Notes: generated by a model from the letters alone, not told the origin. DNA of 64,000 nt from Isoperla grammatica (GCA_945910005.1 OX246747.1:7837966-7901965); one strand, 5' to 3'; counted from the first letter of the stretch, positions 31,090 through 40,999 are shown. Program-made: numbers and translations.

Positions 31090-32290
31090 TGGACACAGGA
31101 ACACTGGCTGCATAGATTGCAATTCCTATGGGAGAGTTTCACCCGTTGAGCGAGATATATAATAAATATCTTACATAATATGTTAAATTAATCAACATGT
31201 ACTATATTTCTCACTCAACGGTTCCATCTTTAGTCATCAAACCATTAAAACGAAACTCAAATTGGTACCTTGCGTTTCATACAAAGTATCACAGTCAAAT
31301 ATGTGCCTCAATATTGCTCTTCTGCACAATGCAGTGTCACGTTGCTACGTATGGTAGTTACTCATCGAGAACTAAGCAGTGGCCAGAAGAGAGAAGACTA
31401 TCATGGCATCCTTGATATTTCTATTAAAGCTTTTGGCCTAAGAGCCTTCTCGCTCGAGGACAGCAAAAAACCGTTTGGAATTGGAATTTTGTGAACAATA
31501 CAAAACTTCCCTGCCTCTGCGGTCAGTAAGACAGTTATTCGGTTGCTGGTGTAGTGAAGTTGAACCTGTTTTTAGTTTTAATTGTAGCTTAGTTATTGCT
31601 ATTCATTTCACCATGGTAGTTACCAGTGTTACTACCAGAAGCAAAGAGTAAACTGAATTCAGGGATAAAACCACCTCTCCCCCCCCCCCCTCTCCCCCTC
31701 TGTGCATGCAACATAATTAATCTCCTTCCATCATTCATGTCACCTCGCTTTGCACTTTTTGTATCTTAATTTTTCCATGTCTTCCCCAACATTCTTCTCT
31801 TTAAAATCAACGTTTTGTCTACAATATTTTGCTGCCGAGGACTAGATTTACACCATCAATGTTTTATATATACTTTCTTAAAGTGTTGATTCTATGCAGC
31901 TCAATATTGGACCTTTCCATTAATACTCTTTGGTTATCCGTTTTCTCCCACTTAAAAACTATAACAGCAACCAACTGTAGTTAGAAGGTTTGCAAATGGA
32001 ATCCAACACTTTATTAGTGTGGCAGATGGCAGTCCACTCCCCAATCACTTTTCCTTCCCTTTCCCCTCCTTTGCCCTTTCCTTACGCGCCCTCCTACTTG
32101 CCCCTTTCTTCCAAAGAACCCCCAATTTCATCTTCATTTTCACCCGCTCATCGTGTCGATTAGCCATTGTTGCATAAATATGAGACGTTAAGCCCCATTA
32201 ATCAATCAATCTCGCCACGGTTTCAACTATCTATGGGGTCTTTTTTGTTGACGTGGAAAGGTTAAACCACAAAATATAACGGTACCGCTA
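31090..32290. repeat. 1.2-kb dispersed repeat, copy 2
   Basis: Homologue of 15355-16548, colinear from AGGAACACTGGCTGCATAGA to ATAACGGTACCGCTATTA. A SINE fragment (32030-32212) replaces a segment present in copy 1 (about 16305-16480). Confidence 0.7.
32030..32212 (+). mobile_element. Chimeric 5'-truncated SINE-like element (B body, A tail)
   Basis: Begins GCAGTCCACTCCCCAATC. It follows the B body (CCCTCCTACTTGCCCCTTTC, CCAAAGAACCCCCAATTTC), then changes to the A tail (ATTGTTGCATAAATATGAGA, GTTAAGCCCCATTAATC). Confidence 0.8.
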
Positions 32291-32330
32291 TTAAATGGAA
32301 GGAGCAGAATCAACTGAAAATGTGGCAAAA

Positions 32331-32935
32331 TTATGAGACATGTAACCGAAGGGAATATAGTTTTAAGATTTGGACTTTGAAAACAAATTTCTCAGTTGGT
32401 CTGCTTAGGGCCTGTTGAATCTTGAAGCAATCAATGCTGCCCGCATAGCGCCTCATCTGTTGCAAATGGCCAGATCCTGTGCTGAATGCTGCAACACCCA
32501 ATGCATTATCCTCATTGCCAGGTACAATATCTGGCGGATCTTCTGGAAGAGAAACATTGTTTTCAATGCAAATATTGCGCAGTACACAGCAAGCACCGAT
32601 CATCTTCACAACCTTAGCATTGGTGTACAACAGTGTGCCGGCTCTAGAGAGACAACCACCTGATCTTTAGCCCACCGAATGCCCCTTCAACAACATTCCT
32701 CGTTGACCTGTGACGTTCGTTGTAATGCCGTTCTTCCTGTGTCACAGGTCGCAATACTGGCACCATGAGGCGGAACTCCTGAGGAAAGCCACTGTCGCCA
32801 AGCAGCCAGGTTGAAGGAGTTAGATTTGCATTGTGTAAATGCCTTCTAAGCTCATTGTTATTGTAGATGTGCGAGTCATGGGCCGAGCCAGGCCAACGGG
32901 CAACGATGTCCAGAAACTTCATATTAGCATCGCAA
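32331..32935 (-). pseudogene. HARBI1-like transposase relic
   Basis: Minus strand: MKFLDIVARWPGSAHDSHIY then WLLGDSGFPQEFRLMVPVLR and RSTRNVVEGAFGGLKIRW. After a frame change near 32640 come MIGACCVLRNICIENNVSLP and an acidic C-terminus. The blocks match HARBI1 (SxHDSxI, LGDSGFP, RxxVExxFGxLKxRW, AxxVLxNI). It is a different lineage from the copy at 28302, being closer to vertebrate-type HARBI1 motifs. Confidence 0.7.
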
Positions 32936-32999
32936 ACCTGTGGAAACTATAAAGGGAGAAAAGGAGAAGGGGATTACCGTAGTGTGGGCATGGCACATT

Positions 33000-33206
33000 T
33001 TTTTATTTTACATTCATAATTATAATCCCTTTCTTTTTGCACTTCTCTTACTATGTTATTAAACCAAGGGTATTTCAAACATTGAGTAGTGACCACAGTT
33101 TTTAGCAGGGGCAATTAGGTCAAGACCTGTAACAATATTTTGAACAAAATTATTAGCTACACTATTAACATCATCAGAGTTATATAACCAATCTCGATCT
33201 ATTAGA
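33000..33206 (-). pseudogene. LINE ORF2 fragment, 3' of SINE
   Basis: Minus-strand frame continues the ORF2 piece at 33900-33709 after removal of the SINE: DWLYNSDDVNSVANNFVQNI then TGLDLIAPAKN, and after a frame change NNIVREVQKERDYNYE. This is the region between endonuclease and RT of a LINE ORF2. RT itself is absent. Confidence 0.5.
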
Positions 33207-33708
33207 CACCCGTCTGGGCCCAAGGAAGAATAGGCCTTGAGTGACTGCTAGTCGTAAGAGGCGACAAAAGGAGACCCGTCTGGGCCCAAGGAAGAATAGG
33301 CCCAGAGTGACTGCTAGTCGTAAGAGGCGACAAAAGGAGACCCGTCTCTGCCCGGGGTAGAATAGGCCCAGAGTGACTGCTAGTCGTAAGAGGCGACAAA
33401 AGGAGACCCGTCTTAGCCCGGGGTAGAATAGGCCCAGAGTGACTCTGCTAGTCGTAAGAGGCGACAAAAGGAGACCCCGGCCCTCCCCCCCACTGCCCCA
33501 CTGAAGATTTCTCCTCCCACATGGCCCTGCCCCTCCCTTGCTGGACTCCCGTATGACGACCTACGCGACGTACAATGGATTTGATTCGGATGTGGCTTTA
33601 TTCTTCATCATCATCTTTCTCATCTTCATTATCACCCGCTCATCGTCTGGATTGGCCATAGTTGCGAAAATATGATACGTTAAGCCCCAGTAATCAATCA
33701 ATCAATCA
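33207..33708 (+). mobile_element. SINE-like element with four tandem H2 heads, tail A, 13-bp TSD
   Basis: Four ~65-70-bp H2 heads (each CCCGTCT..TAGTCGTAAGAGGCGACAAAAGGAGA) precede one body and tail ..GTTAAGCCCCAGTAATCAATC. It is flanked by a perfect TCGATCTATTAGA at 33194-33206 and 33709-33721, so the whole tandem-head unit inserted as one. Confidence 0.9.
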
Positions 33709-33900
33709 TCGATCTATTAGATACATATTCAGCTTATCCTTACACTTTTCATAATCCCTTTTTCTAATAGTATGCTTTCCCTGCACATCATTAGTATGAT
33801 TAGTTAAATTAATCAGAATCAATTCATGGTCCGTAATGGTTGGCTGAGATACCACATGAACATCAAGGCCATGGTCTGTCTTTATAACTAAATCTATCAT
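33709..33900 (-). pseudogene. LINE ORF2 endonuclease C-terminal fragment
   Basis: Reads MIDLVIKTDHGLDVHVVSQP then TITDHELILINL, matching the end of the APE-type endonuclease (IDLIxT..., SDHxLI) of LINE ORF2. ORF1 of the same LINE lies upstream (35260-34058). Confidence 0.6.
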
Positions 33901-34057
33901 TTCTTACAAGAAAACAATAAGGGGATGTTTGTCACGAAGTAACAGTTGGAGTTGTTCTCGGTTTGTATAGAAACCACGACAGTTTCATGAAATAAATTTT
34001 GCCTATACTTTGTGATTTGTGAGAGTTTGGAGGGACAGTCTACCATAACATTAACTG

Positions 34058-35260
34058 TTATGTTTTGTGATTTTTTTTTTTAGAATGCTCCCGGAGGTGC
34101 ATAAACGGATTTTCATCCATCAACTCTTCTGTCACCAAGTCCTTGGTGACATAAGACGTTGATGGACTATCAACAGGGATCGACACCCTGTTGATTTGTA
34201 TGCTTTTTTTCTTTAGAAGCAAGGGAGTTGGTTTTGTACTGCTTGAATGAGTTTCTTGTGGTGCTGGAGTTGCTGTTGAAGACAAGATGGAAGCCACCGG
34301 GGACACATCACCATCCACCACCACTGACGGAACCAATGGAGGCGTTGGCTTCCTTAACAAGGAAGTCAGCTCACTCAATTGCTTTGTGAGGTCTTGAATT
34401 TGTGTGGCTTGTTGTGCCACAGTAGCAGTCAAATTTTGCACCGATGCTTTTAAAGCTCTATTGTCACTCAGCAGTTCAGTCTCTCGTTGAGAACATGGAC
34501 TGCTCATGACTGCGGATGAAAAAGAAAGTCCCGGTGTAACGGGGGTCGCCGTTCCTATCTGTCGTCTAGCTTCCGCTGGCGACATTTTCGTTTTAATCGT
34601 TAGTTCTACTTCTAGTATAGCCTGCTCTCGCTTTCACATCGGGCATTGACGAGAGCGAGCCGAGTGCTTTCCCTTGCAATTTTCTCAGCACATTTCCCCC
34701 ACACATGGGGACTACTGTGCTGGCAAACCACAGTCTGGACATACTTCATTCTCATTGCAACGAGACTGTGGATGGCCAAACAACTGGCATCGAAAACAGC
34801 GCATCGGATTTGGTTTATATGGCCGAACTTTTAGATTATAATACGCAATTTTGATGTCTGCCGGTAGAGCAGGCAATGCAAAAGATATAATTAATGCTGG
34901 TGTGGGAGACAAAGCTCCATTTTTTCTACTCAAGATCCTTGTTACTTCAACCACTTTATAACTTACTAAAGCCTCTTTGATCTCCTCAACAGTTGAGTTT
35001 AAGAGATCAAAGCAAGAGACAACTCCTTTACACACATTTAAAGAACGGTGCCCTTGAACATTTATTGGGAGCGAACATAGACATGTTTTCCCCAACATCT
35101 TTGCTTGCTTTTCAGTTGCACAATGGACGAGATAAGTACCATCGCGCAACTTTTTTGTGGAGGAAACAACCCCCAACGCATCGTCTAACGATTTCTGAAT
35201 AATCAAAGGATAAACCTTTGTAAAATTAGTCTTTTCATCGCTCGATTTCGATTTTCGCAA
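34058..35260 (-). pseudogene. LINE ORF1 (RNA-binding, zinc knuckle, coiled coil)
   Basis: The first frame (35260-34712) has an RRM/PRE-like region (YPLIIQKSLDDALGVVSSTK.., VEEIKEALVSYKVVEVTRIL) and knuckles CFRCQLFGHPQSRC and CPDC. After a frame change the second (34585-34058) has a Ser/Pro-rich stretch and a coiled coil (RALKASVQNLTATVAQQATQ). Together they form ORF1 of a Jockey/I-type LINE that binds element RNA. ORF2 pieces follow at 33900-33000. One frameshift lies near 34600-34710. Confidence 0.65.
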
Positions 35261-35289
35261 CTAAATACAGGGGATCTACATCCACATTG

Positions 35290-35640
35290 CTGTGAGTAGA
35301 GAGTAGGGCACCTGAATCTGAGGTTTTTCCCAAGATGGCGGCGGGTTTTTACCAAGATGGCGGCGGGTTTTTTCCAAGATGGCGGCCATCGGACAAGAGT
35401 GGGACCACTTTTAACCTAAGGTCGATTTTTGGAGTTTTGAAATTTGGATTTTCGAAATTTTCAAATTTTTGATTTTTGAATTTTCGAATTTTGGATTTTC
35501 GAAATTTTGGATTTCTCAAGATGGCGGCCACTAGACTCTTGTGTGACCTATGTGGGAGGGGAGGGGTAGGGAGGGCCCCACCCCCCTTCCCCACCCTCGT
35601 CGGCCATTTTGTATTTTTTAATTTTGCGCCTCGACACTAG
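35290..35640. repeat. Low-complexity region with CAAGATGGCGGC repeats
   Basis: Three AAGATGGCGGCGGGTTTTT units, then an AT tract of TTTTCGAAATTTT-type half-palindromes, then another CAAGATGGCGGCC. No gene. Confidence 0.55.
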
Positions 35641-35659
35641 CGCACTCTATCCGCCAAGT

Positions 35660-35754
35660 GTACAAGTGATGTAGAACGTGAATTTGGACTATTGACATCA
35701 TATGTTTTCACCCTTAACCAGGAAGAAGTGGACAAACTAGATGATAAATACTTG
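35660..35754 (+). pseudogene. Host exon, 5' part, split by Penelope element
   Basis: Open frame KCTSDVEREFGLLTSYVFTL then NQEEVDKLDDKYL, whose last five codons are duplicated at the start of the piece at 37598. The exon appears to begin after an AG near 35639. Family not recognised. Confidence 0.5.
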
Positions 35755-36319
35755 TCGTAGGCTTTCGCGGCCGGAGTCATTATTAAAACTTGGCTGTCGG
35801 GTTTCGCCGCGTCCATGGATAAAAAAGTCCTGACGTTTCGGGCCGATTGCACGGTCCATCTTCAGAGGAATAAAAACTCTAGAAGAGTACACACACGGAA
35901 CAAACCTACTCAATCCAGCCCGTCCGTGTGTGTCAACCCAAACCAGTCGTGCAGTTAGTTTTATTCGTTAGCTGGCGTCTGCGCACTGTCTTCCCGCCCA
36001 GCTATTGACGTCACTCTGTTCAAATCCCGTTTGAGCCGCTCTATGGTCGGTTTCCACGTTCTACTAAGTTTCAAACCATCTTCACGGTTGAAATTATCCG
36101 GGTGCTTTTCAATTTCCACCGCCTCCCGGACAAGACGAGGCCTGTAGTTCTGAATAGCCGCCAATACCCGGGTTTCTTCAAAGTTGATGCGATGACACTT
36201 GGTAACGCTATGCTCCGCCAACGCCGACTTGTCAGTATGCCCTAATCTTGTGTGGCTCATATGTTCTTTAAGGCGAGTGGATATTTTTCTGCCCGTTTGT
36301 CCTATGTATACCTCATCAC
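35755..36319 (-). mobile_element. Penelope-like element, inverted partial copy
   Basis: Reverse complement of the 3' part of the main copy, from the GIY-YIG region (DEVYIGQTGRKISTRLKEHM) to the 3' terminal sequence, plus 29 extra bases (ATAATGACTCCGGCCGCGAA..). It meets the main copy head-to-head at 36319/36320. Inverted terminal copies (pLTRs) are a known feature of Penelope-like elements. Confidence 0.8.
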
Positions 36320-37595
36320 GGTACGCCCATGGGATCACCTGTTTCACCTGCTGTAGCTAATCTATACATGGAGAAGTTTGAAGTTGATGCTTTAAATAAT
36401 GCGACACTGAAACCTTCGCATTACTTTCGATACGTAGACGACACGTTTGCTGTATGGCCCCATGGAAGGGAAGAGTTAACGAATTTCCTCAATTATCTCA
36501 ATAGTTTAAACAATAACATCAAGTTCACTATGGAAGTTGAGGTAAATGGAGAGCTCCCATTCCTCGATGTGTTACTGAGGCGCAAGTGTGATGGCACGCT
36601 TAGTCATTCTGTATATAGAAAGGCTACACACACGGGGCGATATCTAAACGCCAACTCGCACCATCATCCTGGGCAGAAACGCGCTGTTTTGAACACGTTA
36701 GCGTGTAGGGCAGGAAGAATCTCAGACAAAGAACATCTAGCCGATGAATGCCGTACACTTCGTGGAATGCTTCTACAGAATGGCTATACGAATAGTGAGG
36801 TTTCACAGGCATTTCGAAAGAGACCGTGTGCACCAGCCCTACCTCTAGCTTCGCCACTAGTACAGCCGGAACGTGTTTCTCGTGCTTTCTTGCCGTACGT
36901 TGAGAATACGACAGATCGTATTGGCAAACTGTTACGAAAACAAGGTATTCATACCGTTTACAGTACTAACAGAAAGCTTTCCACGATGTTTAATCCGGTT
37001 AAGGATGAGCTCCCACGTTTAGATGTACCGGGGGTATATGAAATACCATGTGGCGCTTGTGATGAGGTATACATAGGACAAACGGGCAGAAAAATATCCA
37101 CTCGCCTTAAAGAACATATGAGCCACACAAGATTAGGGCATACTGACAAGTCGGCGTTGGCGGAGCATAGCGTTACCAAGTGTCATCGCATCAACTTTGA
37201 AGAAACCCGGGTATTGGCGGCTATTCAGAACTACAGGCCTCGTCTTGTCCGGGAGGCGGTGGAAATTGAAAAGCACCCGGATAATTTCAACCGTGAAGAT
37301 GGTTTGAAACTTAGTAGAACGTGGAAACCGACCATAGAGCGGCTCAAACGGGATTTGAACAGAGTGACGTCAATAGCTGGGCGGGAAGACAGTGCGCAGA
37401 CGCCAGCTAACGAATAAAACTAACTGCACGACTGGTTTGGGTTGACACACACGGACGGGCTGGATTGAGTAGGTTTGTTCCGTGTGTGTACTCTTCTAGA
37501 GTTTTTATTCCTCTGAAGATGGACCGTGCAATCGGCCCGAAACGTCAGGACTTTTTTATCCATGGACGCGGCGAAACCCGACAGCCAAGTTTTAA
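36320..37595 (+). mobile_element. Penelope-like element, 5'-truncated main copy
   Basis: Contains the RT/GIY-YIG ORF, a 3' untranslated region and a pLTR-like end with CTGAAGATG..CGAAACGTC. The 5' end is truncated inside RT motif 4. It is flanked, together with the inverted arm, by ATGATAAATACTTG / ATGATAAATATTTG, a ~14-17-bp target duplication with one mismatch. Confidence 0.85.
36329..37417 (+). CDS. Penelope RT C-terminal half plus GIY-YIG endonuclease
   Basis: A 362-residue open frame. The N-terminus starts inside RT with MGSPVSPAVANLYMEKFE (motif 4), then the catalytic FRYVDDTFAVW (motif 5) and LPFLDVLLRR (motif 6-7). The C-terminal third is a GIY-YIG nuclease (GVYEIPCGACDEVYIGQTGR, RLKEH, ALAEHSVTKCH, conserved E before IEKHP). 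This order is specific to endonuclease-bearing Penelope-like elements, which reverse-transcribe at a nicked target. The upstream RT motifs are missing because of truncation, so the protein cannot be a full RT, but the remaining frame is intact, suggesting a recent insertion. Confidence 0.9.
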   Translation: MGSPVSPAVANLYMEKFEVDALNNATLKPSHYFRYVDDTFAVWPHGREELTNFLNYLNSLNNNIKFTMEVEVNGELPFLDVLLRRKCDGTLSHSVYRKATHTGRYLNANSHHHPGQKRAVLNTLACRAGRISDKEHLADECRTLRGMLLQNGYTNSEVSQAFRKRPCAPALPLASPLVQPERVSRAFLPYVENTTDRIGKLLRKQGIHTVYSTNRKLSTMFNPVKDELPRLDVPGVYEIPCGACDEVYIGQTGRKISTRLKEHMSHTRLGHTDKSALAEHSVTKCHRINFEETRVLAAIQNYRPRLVREAVEIEKHPDNFNREDGLKLSRTWKPTIERLKRDLNRVTSIAGREDSAQTPANE

Positions 37596-38020
37596 TAGAT
37601 GATAAATATTTGTGTAATCATGTCTTGTTTGTGAAGATGTACCAGGGAAAGGTGGTTCTAGGAATAAGATCATTGTTTGATGTTAAACAAGGTGTTTATT
37701 TAAGTGAAGTATCCTGTAAAAATGTAATGAAATACTTAGTACTAGTAACCAGTATAATGCAAGACCACGAGACAAATTATAGACAACTTTACGAATGGTA
37801 TTGTGATTTTGTTGACGGAACGAGAAATAAATATGACACATATATCAATGAGTTTGCAGGAGAAGAAGAAAATAAGCCTGTTTCACTTGAACGATTTGTA
37901 AGAAAGTGTGTAATGAAATTGGACTGTGAAAATGAATGTGTAACTAAGGAATTCAGGTACATCCTTATTGAACTTGGTCCAGAAACGATTGTAAGTGACA
38001 TGCAACCCAGTTACTTTTAG
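37596..38020 (+). pseudogene. Host exon, 3' part, downstream of Penelope element
   Basis: Resumes the split exon after the target duplication: DDKYLCNHVLFVKMYQGKVV, then charged helices (YEWYCDFVDGTRNKYDTYIN, ERFVRKCVMKLDCENE) and stops at 38020. Six Cys/His-poor helices, no motif I can name. An in-frame ATG from the Penelope end at 37526 could start translation, giving a 164-residue product. A polyadenylation signal AATAAA at 38289 fits a 3' UTR. Confidence 0.5.
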
Positions 38021-38320
38021 ATTCTTCACCTAGGCCTAGATAGGCTTTACATACATGTACGGCTAGACCTAGTGTACAGGGGTTTTCAATAACAAAATTT
38101 GTTATGTAATTGTGTGCAAACGTTAAGTAGGCCCTATGCCTATATTATTATTATTAGCATAGGCCTATTATCTAATGCATAGAATATTAAGCAGTCCTAG
38201 GGCCTAGACCTAGCACCATAGAAATAAAATGTACACGGTTTTTTTCATTTAACTACCTGTATGATTCATGTACTTGTGTTTGTATTTTTAATAAATATGA
38301 ATTGATTTACATACATTATC
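38021..38320 (+). other. Candidate 3' UTR of the split exon
   Basis: Follows the stop at 38020. It is AT-rich with GGCCTA patches and has AATAAATATG at 38289. Confidence 0.35.
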
Positions 38321-38759
38321 AAGTCTTGACTAGAAAAAGTGATTTACCCATCCATATTCCTATTTTGTCATTAAACTGTGACTCATGACATATAATTTTT
38401 ATCAATAGATGTTATGACATTACGGTTTAAAAATACATGGTGTTTATAAAGGCCCATTTGGACATTTTTGACGCCTAGGCCTAGGCCTACCTAGGCTAGC
38501 CTGGGCCTTGACCTCAGCCTAGGCCTACCCAAAGGTGTAAGCCGAGGCTCTGAGGGTTCAGAGCCCGGGTTTGTATACTCACGATCATGACCTTGTATAA
38601 CTATTTACAATGTCACTCTTATCACCCATTTTTGCTGATTATAAAATTGAAAACAAAAATGGTAAACATGTGAGCAATTGGGAGACGCTACCACCTGGTG
38701 CGTCTGGGGAACTGTGGTTGAACTTTCGAAATTACCTATTTATATAAGAGTAGGCCGTC
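38321..38759. other. No recognised feature
   Basis: Contains GCCTAGGCCTA-rich stretches (38476-38525). No coding signal. Confidence 0.4.
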
Positions 38760-39071
38760 TTACTCCTCGACTGCAAACTCTCTCGAAGACTTTGAGTCTA
38801 TATCACTGTCACTATCACTTACAGCACTGTAGTTAGCGTCGATTTCCATTAGAATATCTCCTGTTAGTTGACTTGAAGTTGAGGCTTCACTGGAGCTATC
38901 ATATTCAATGACGGAGCCGGAATCAGAGTTGGCGCCAGAAGCAGAGTGCGAACCAGAAGCAGACTGGGAGCCAGGTGCAGAGTGGGAGCCAGAAGAAGAG
39001 TCGGACGCCAGAAGCCATAGCCGTGCGCGTTCGAGGGCATCCGGTTCAGCTTGATCCTCTCTGTCGATCAC
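38760..39071 (-). CDS. Acidic Ser-rich ORF (unrecognised)
   Basis: 103 residues with GSxSAxGS-type short repeats and an acidic, Ser-rich tail (SAVSDSDSDIDSKSSREFAV). It resembles the N-terminal acidic regions of piggyBac-type or other transposase genes but has no diagnostic motif. A MITE is inserted immediately upstream of the ATG. Confidence 0.3.
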   Translation of the reverse strand: MIDREDQAEPDALERARLWLLASDSSSGSHSAPGSQSASGSHSASGANSDSGSVIEYDSSSEASTSSQLTGDILMEIDANYSAVSDSDSDIDSKSSREFAVEE

Positions 39072-39075
39072 TAAG

Positions 39076-39222
39076 GTTGGAATTCATAGTCGGCCCCTAC
39101 ACCTAGGGGCGCCCATTGTTGCTAAGGTAACAATTGTTTCCATGTTATTTCCCATAAACAAAACAAATCCATAGCAACAATGGGTGCCCCTAGGTGTAGG
39201 GGCCGACTATGAATTCCAACCT
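39076..39222. mobile_element. PIF/Harbinger-type MITE, copy 2
   Basis: Same ~147-bp element as 14302-14448 with only a few differences, flanked by TAA on both sides (a TWA duplication). Confidence 0.88.
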
Positions 39223-39239
39223 AAGAAGTCAAAAAGGCG

Positions 39240-39800
39240 GGTGGTCCTGACATAATTGTCAATATAATCCTGGAGAAGAAAAAAAAAATTTGTTTTATTC
39301 AACTCAATTAAATAATAATAACTGATTAAACTGTAATAGGCCTAAAGTAAAATGCTTTTAAATTTACATATTTTTTATTTATTTTTTATTTTTTTAATTA
39401 AACTCAATGAAATACAAATTGATTTAACGGTAATAAGTTCAAATACTTTGAAAGCATGGGTTATGTTATTGCACTGCAGAGCTACACATTTTAACAATGG
39501 ATTGGTGGTTACCAATAAAATATATGCAGCAATTTAATTTTGTATCAATATTTAATAAAACTCAAATAATTGTTTTAACTGTAATCAGATTAAATGCTTT
39601 GCATTTTATATCTTTATTTTAATTAAACTCTATTAAATAATAACTCTTTCAGACTGTAATATTTTAAAATGCTTTGAAAGCATGGGGTATTTTATTGCAT
39701 CTGCATTTTAACAAGGAATTAATGGTTAAAACTTAAAAATATAATATATTATGCAATGCAATAATTTCGTTATTATAATATTTAATATTTAGTTGTGTGT
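39240..39800. repeat. AT-rich, diverged ~150-250-bp repeats
   Basis: Blocks such as AATTAAACTCAATNAAATA, GTAAT..AAATGCTTT and GAAAGCATGGGTTATGTTAT recur two to three times with drift. No coding potential. Confidence 0.5.
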
Positions 39801-40053
39801 AAACTTACTTGATTTGGGCCTCCTCGTACCGTAGACATAGACGATATGCTTCTATCATCATCACCATCATTATTCATTGCACTTATAATACACAGCACCT
39901 GCGCAACTTGTATGCATGAACGTACAAATGTGAATGAGCCATTCAAATGAACTGAGGGCTATTCCAACATTATTGGAAACTCCAGATTTTGAGGAATTCC
40001 CGGCAAACGGTCATTTACCGCTAAATTCATTTTCGGCCACCAGATCATGTAGT

Positions 40054-40588
40054 GTTACCAAGGCGGTGATGTCGGTAATGAGCTTCTTTTACCAACTGAA
40101 TTTATAGTTTCTATTTTCACTACTAGGTGGGGCTACCTAAACAAATGCGCGTGCACTTGCACCACCGTGCAATGTCGGCCATAACTTGAAACGCAGTACA
40201 ACCACCAAGCCGGTGACCTTGCCGCGTTACCAAGGCGGTGATGTCGGTAATGAGCTTCTTTTACCAACTGAATTTATAGTTTCTATTTTCACTACTAGGT
40301 GGGGCTACCTAAACAAATGCGCGTGCACTTGCACCACCGTGCAATGTCGGCCATAACTTGAAACGCAGTACAACCACCAAGCCGGTGACCTTGCCGCGTT
40401 ACCAAAGCGGTGATGTCGGTAATGAGCTTCTTTTACCAACTGAATTTATAGTTTCTATTTTCACTACTAGGTGGGGCTACCTAAACAAATGCGCGTGCAC
40501 TTGCACCACCGTGCAATGTCGGCCATAACTTGAAACGCAGTACAACCACCAAGCCGGTGACCTTGCCGCGTTACCAAGGCGGTGATGT
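40054..40588. repeat. 172-bp satellite, 3.1 near-identical copies
   Basis: Units start at 40054, 40226 and 40398, with a partial one at 40570, each opening GTTACCAAGGCGGTGATGTC. They are almost identical (one A/G change seen), so the amplification is recent. The unit contains GCGCGTGCACTTGCACCACC, with a GTGCA-rich dyad. Confidence 0.9.
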
Positions 40589-40697
40589 CTTCTAGGCAGC
40601 CTTTGTTGTTGTTGTTGTTGTGCTTCCATCTTCTATGCTATGTTAGGTCTATGCCTAAGCATGACAAACCAAATAAAACAATGACATGTTGTAAGCA

Positions 40698-40997
40698 CCT
40701 GCCCAGGGACTGCTACCTTATCGTGGTGGACATGTTGGCGTTCTTGAGAGCTATGCCGGCGGAAGCGTATGCTTCTGGTAGGGCCACCCTAGCCGGACTG
40801 GTCGAGGAGGAGAATTCACACGAAGTGCAGTCCACACCCTAATCCCCTTTTCTCCCCTTTCCCCTTTCCTCACGCGCCCTTCTACTTGCCCCTATCCTCC
40901 ATAGAGCCCCCAATTTTATTTCCATTATCACCCTCACATCGTCTTGATTAGCCAAGCTGCAAAAATATGAGACGTTAAGCCCAAATATCTATCAATC
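40698..40997 (+). mobile_element. SINE-like element, H1 head, tail B
   Basis: Starts CCTGCCCAGGGACTGCTACC. The 3' arm of the head stem has decayed (TGGACATG), and about 12 bp around the TTTGATGATCCC segment is deleted. It ends ..GTTAAGCCCAAATATCTATC. Confidence 0.87.
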
Positions 40998-40999
40998 TA

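Noticed and set aside
35349..35594. Minus-strand frame over the GATGGCGGC region
   Set aside because: Low-complexity AT and GGC repeats explain the open frame.
36329..37417. Complete Penelope reverse transcriptase
   Set aside because: The frame starts at RT motif 4; motifs 1-3 are missing, so it is a truncated copy.
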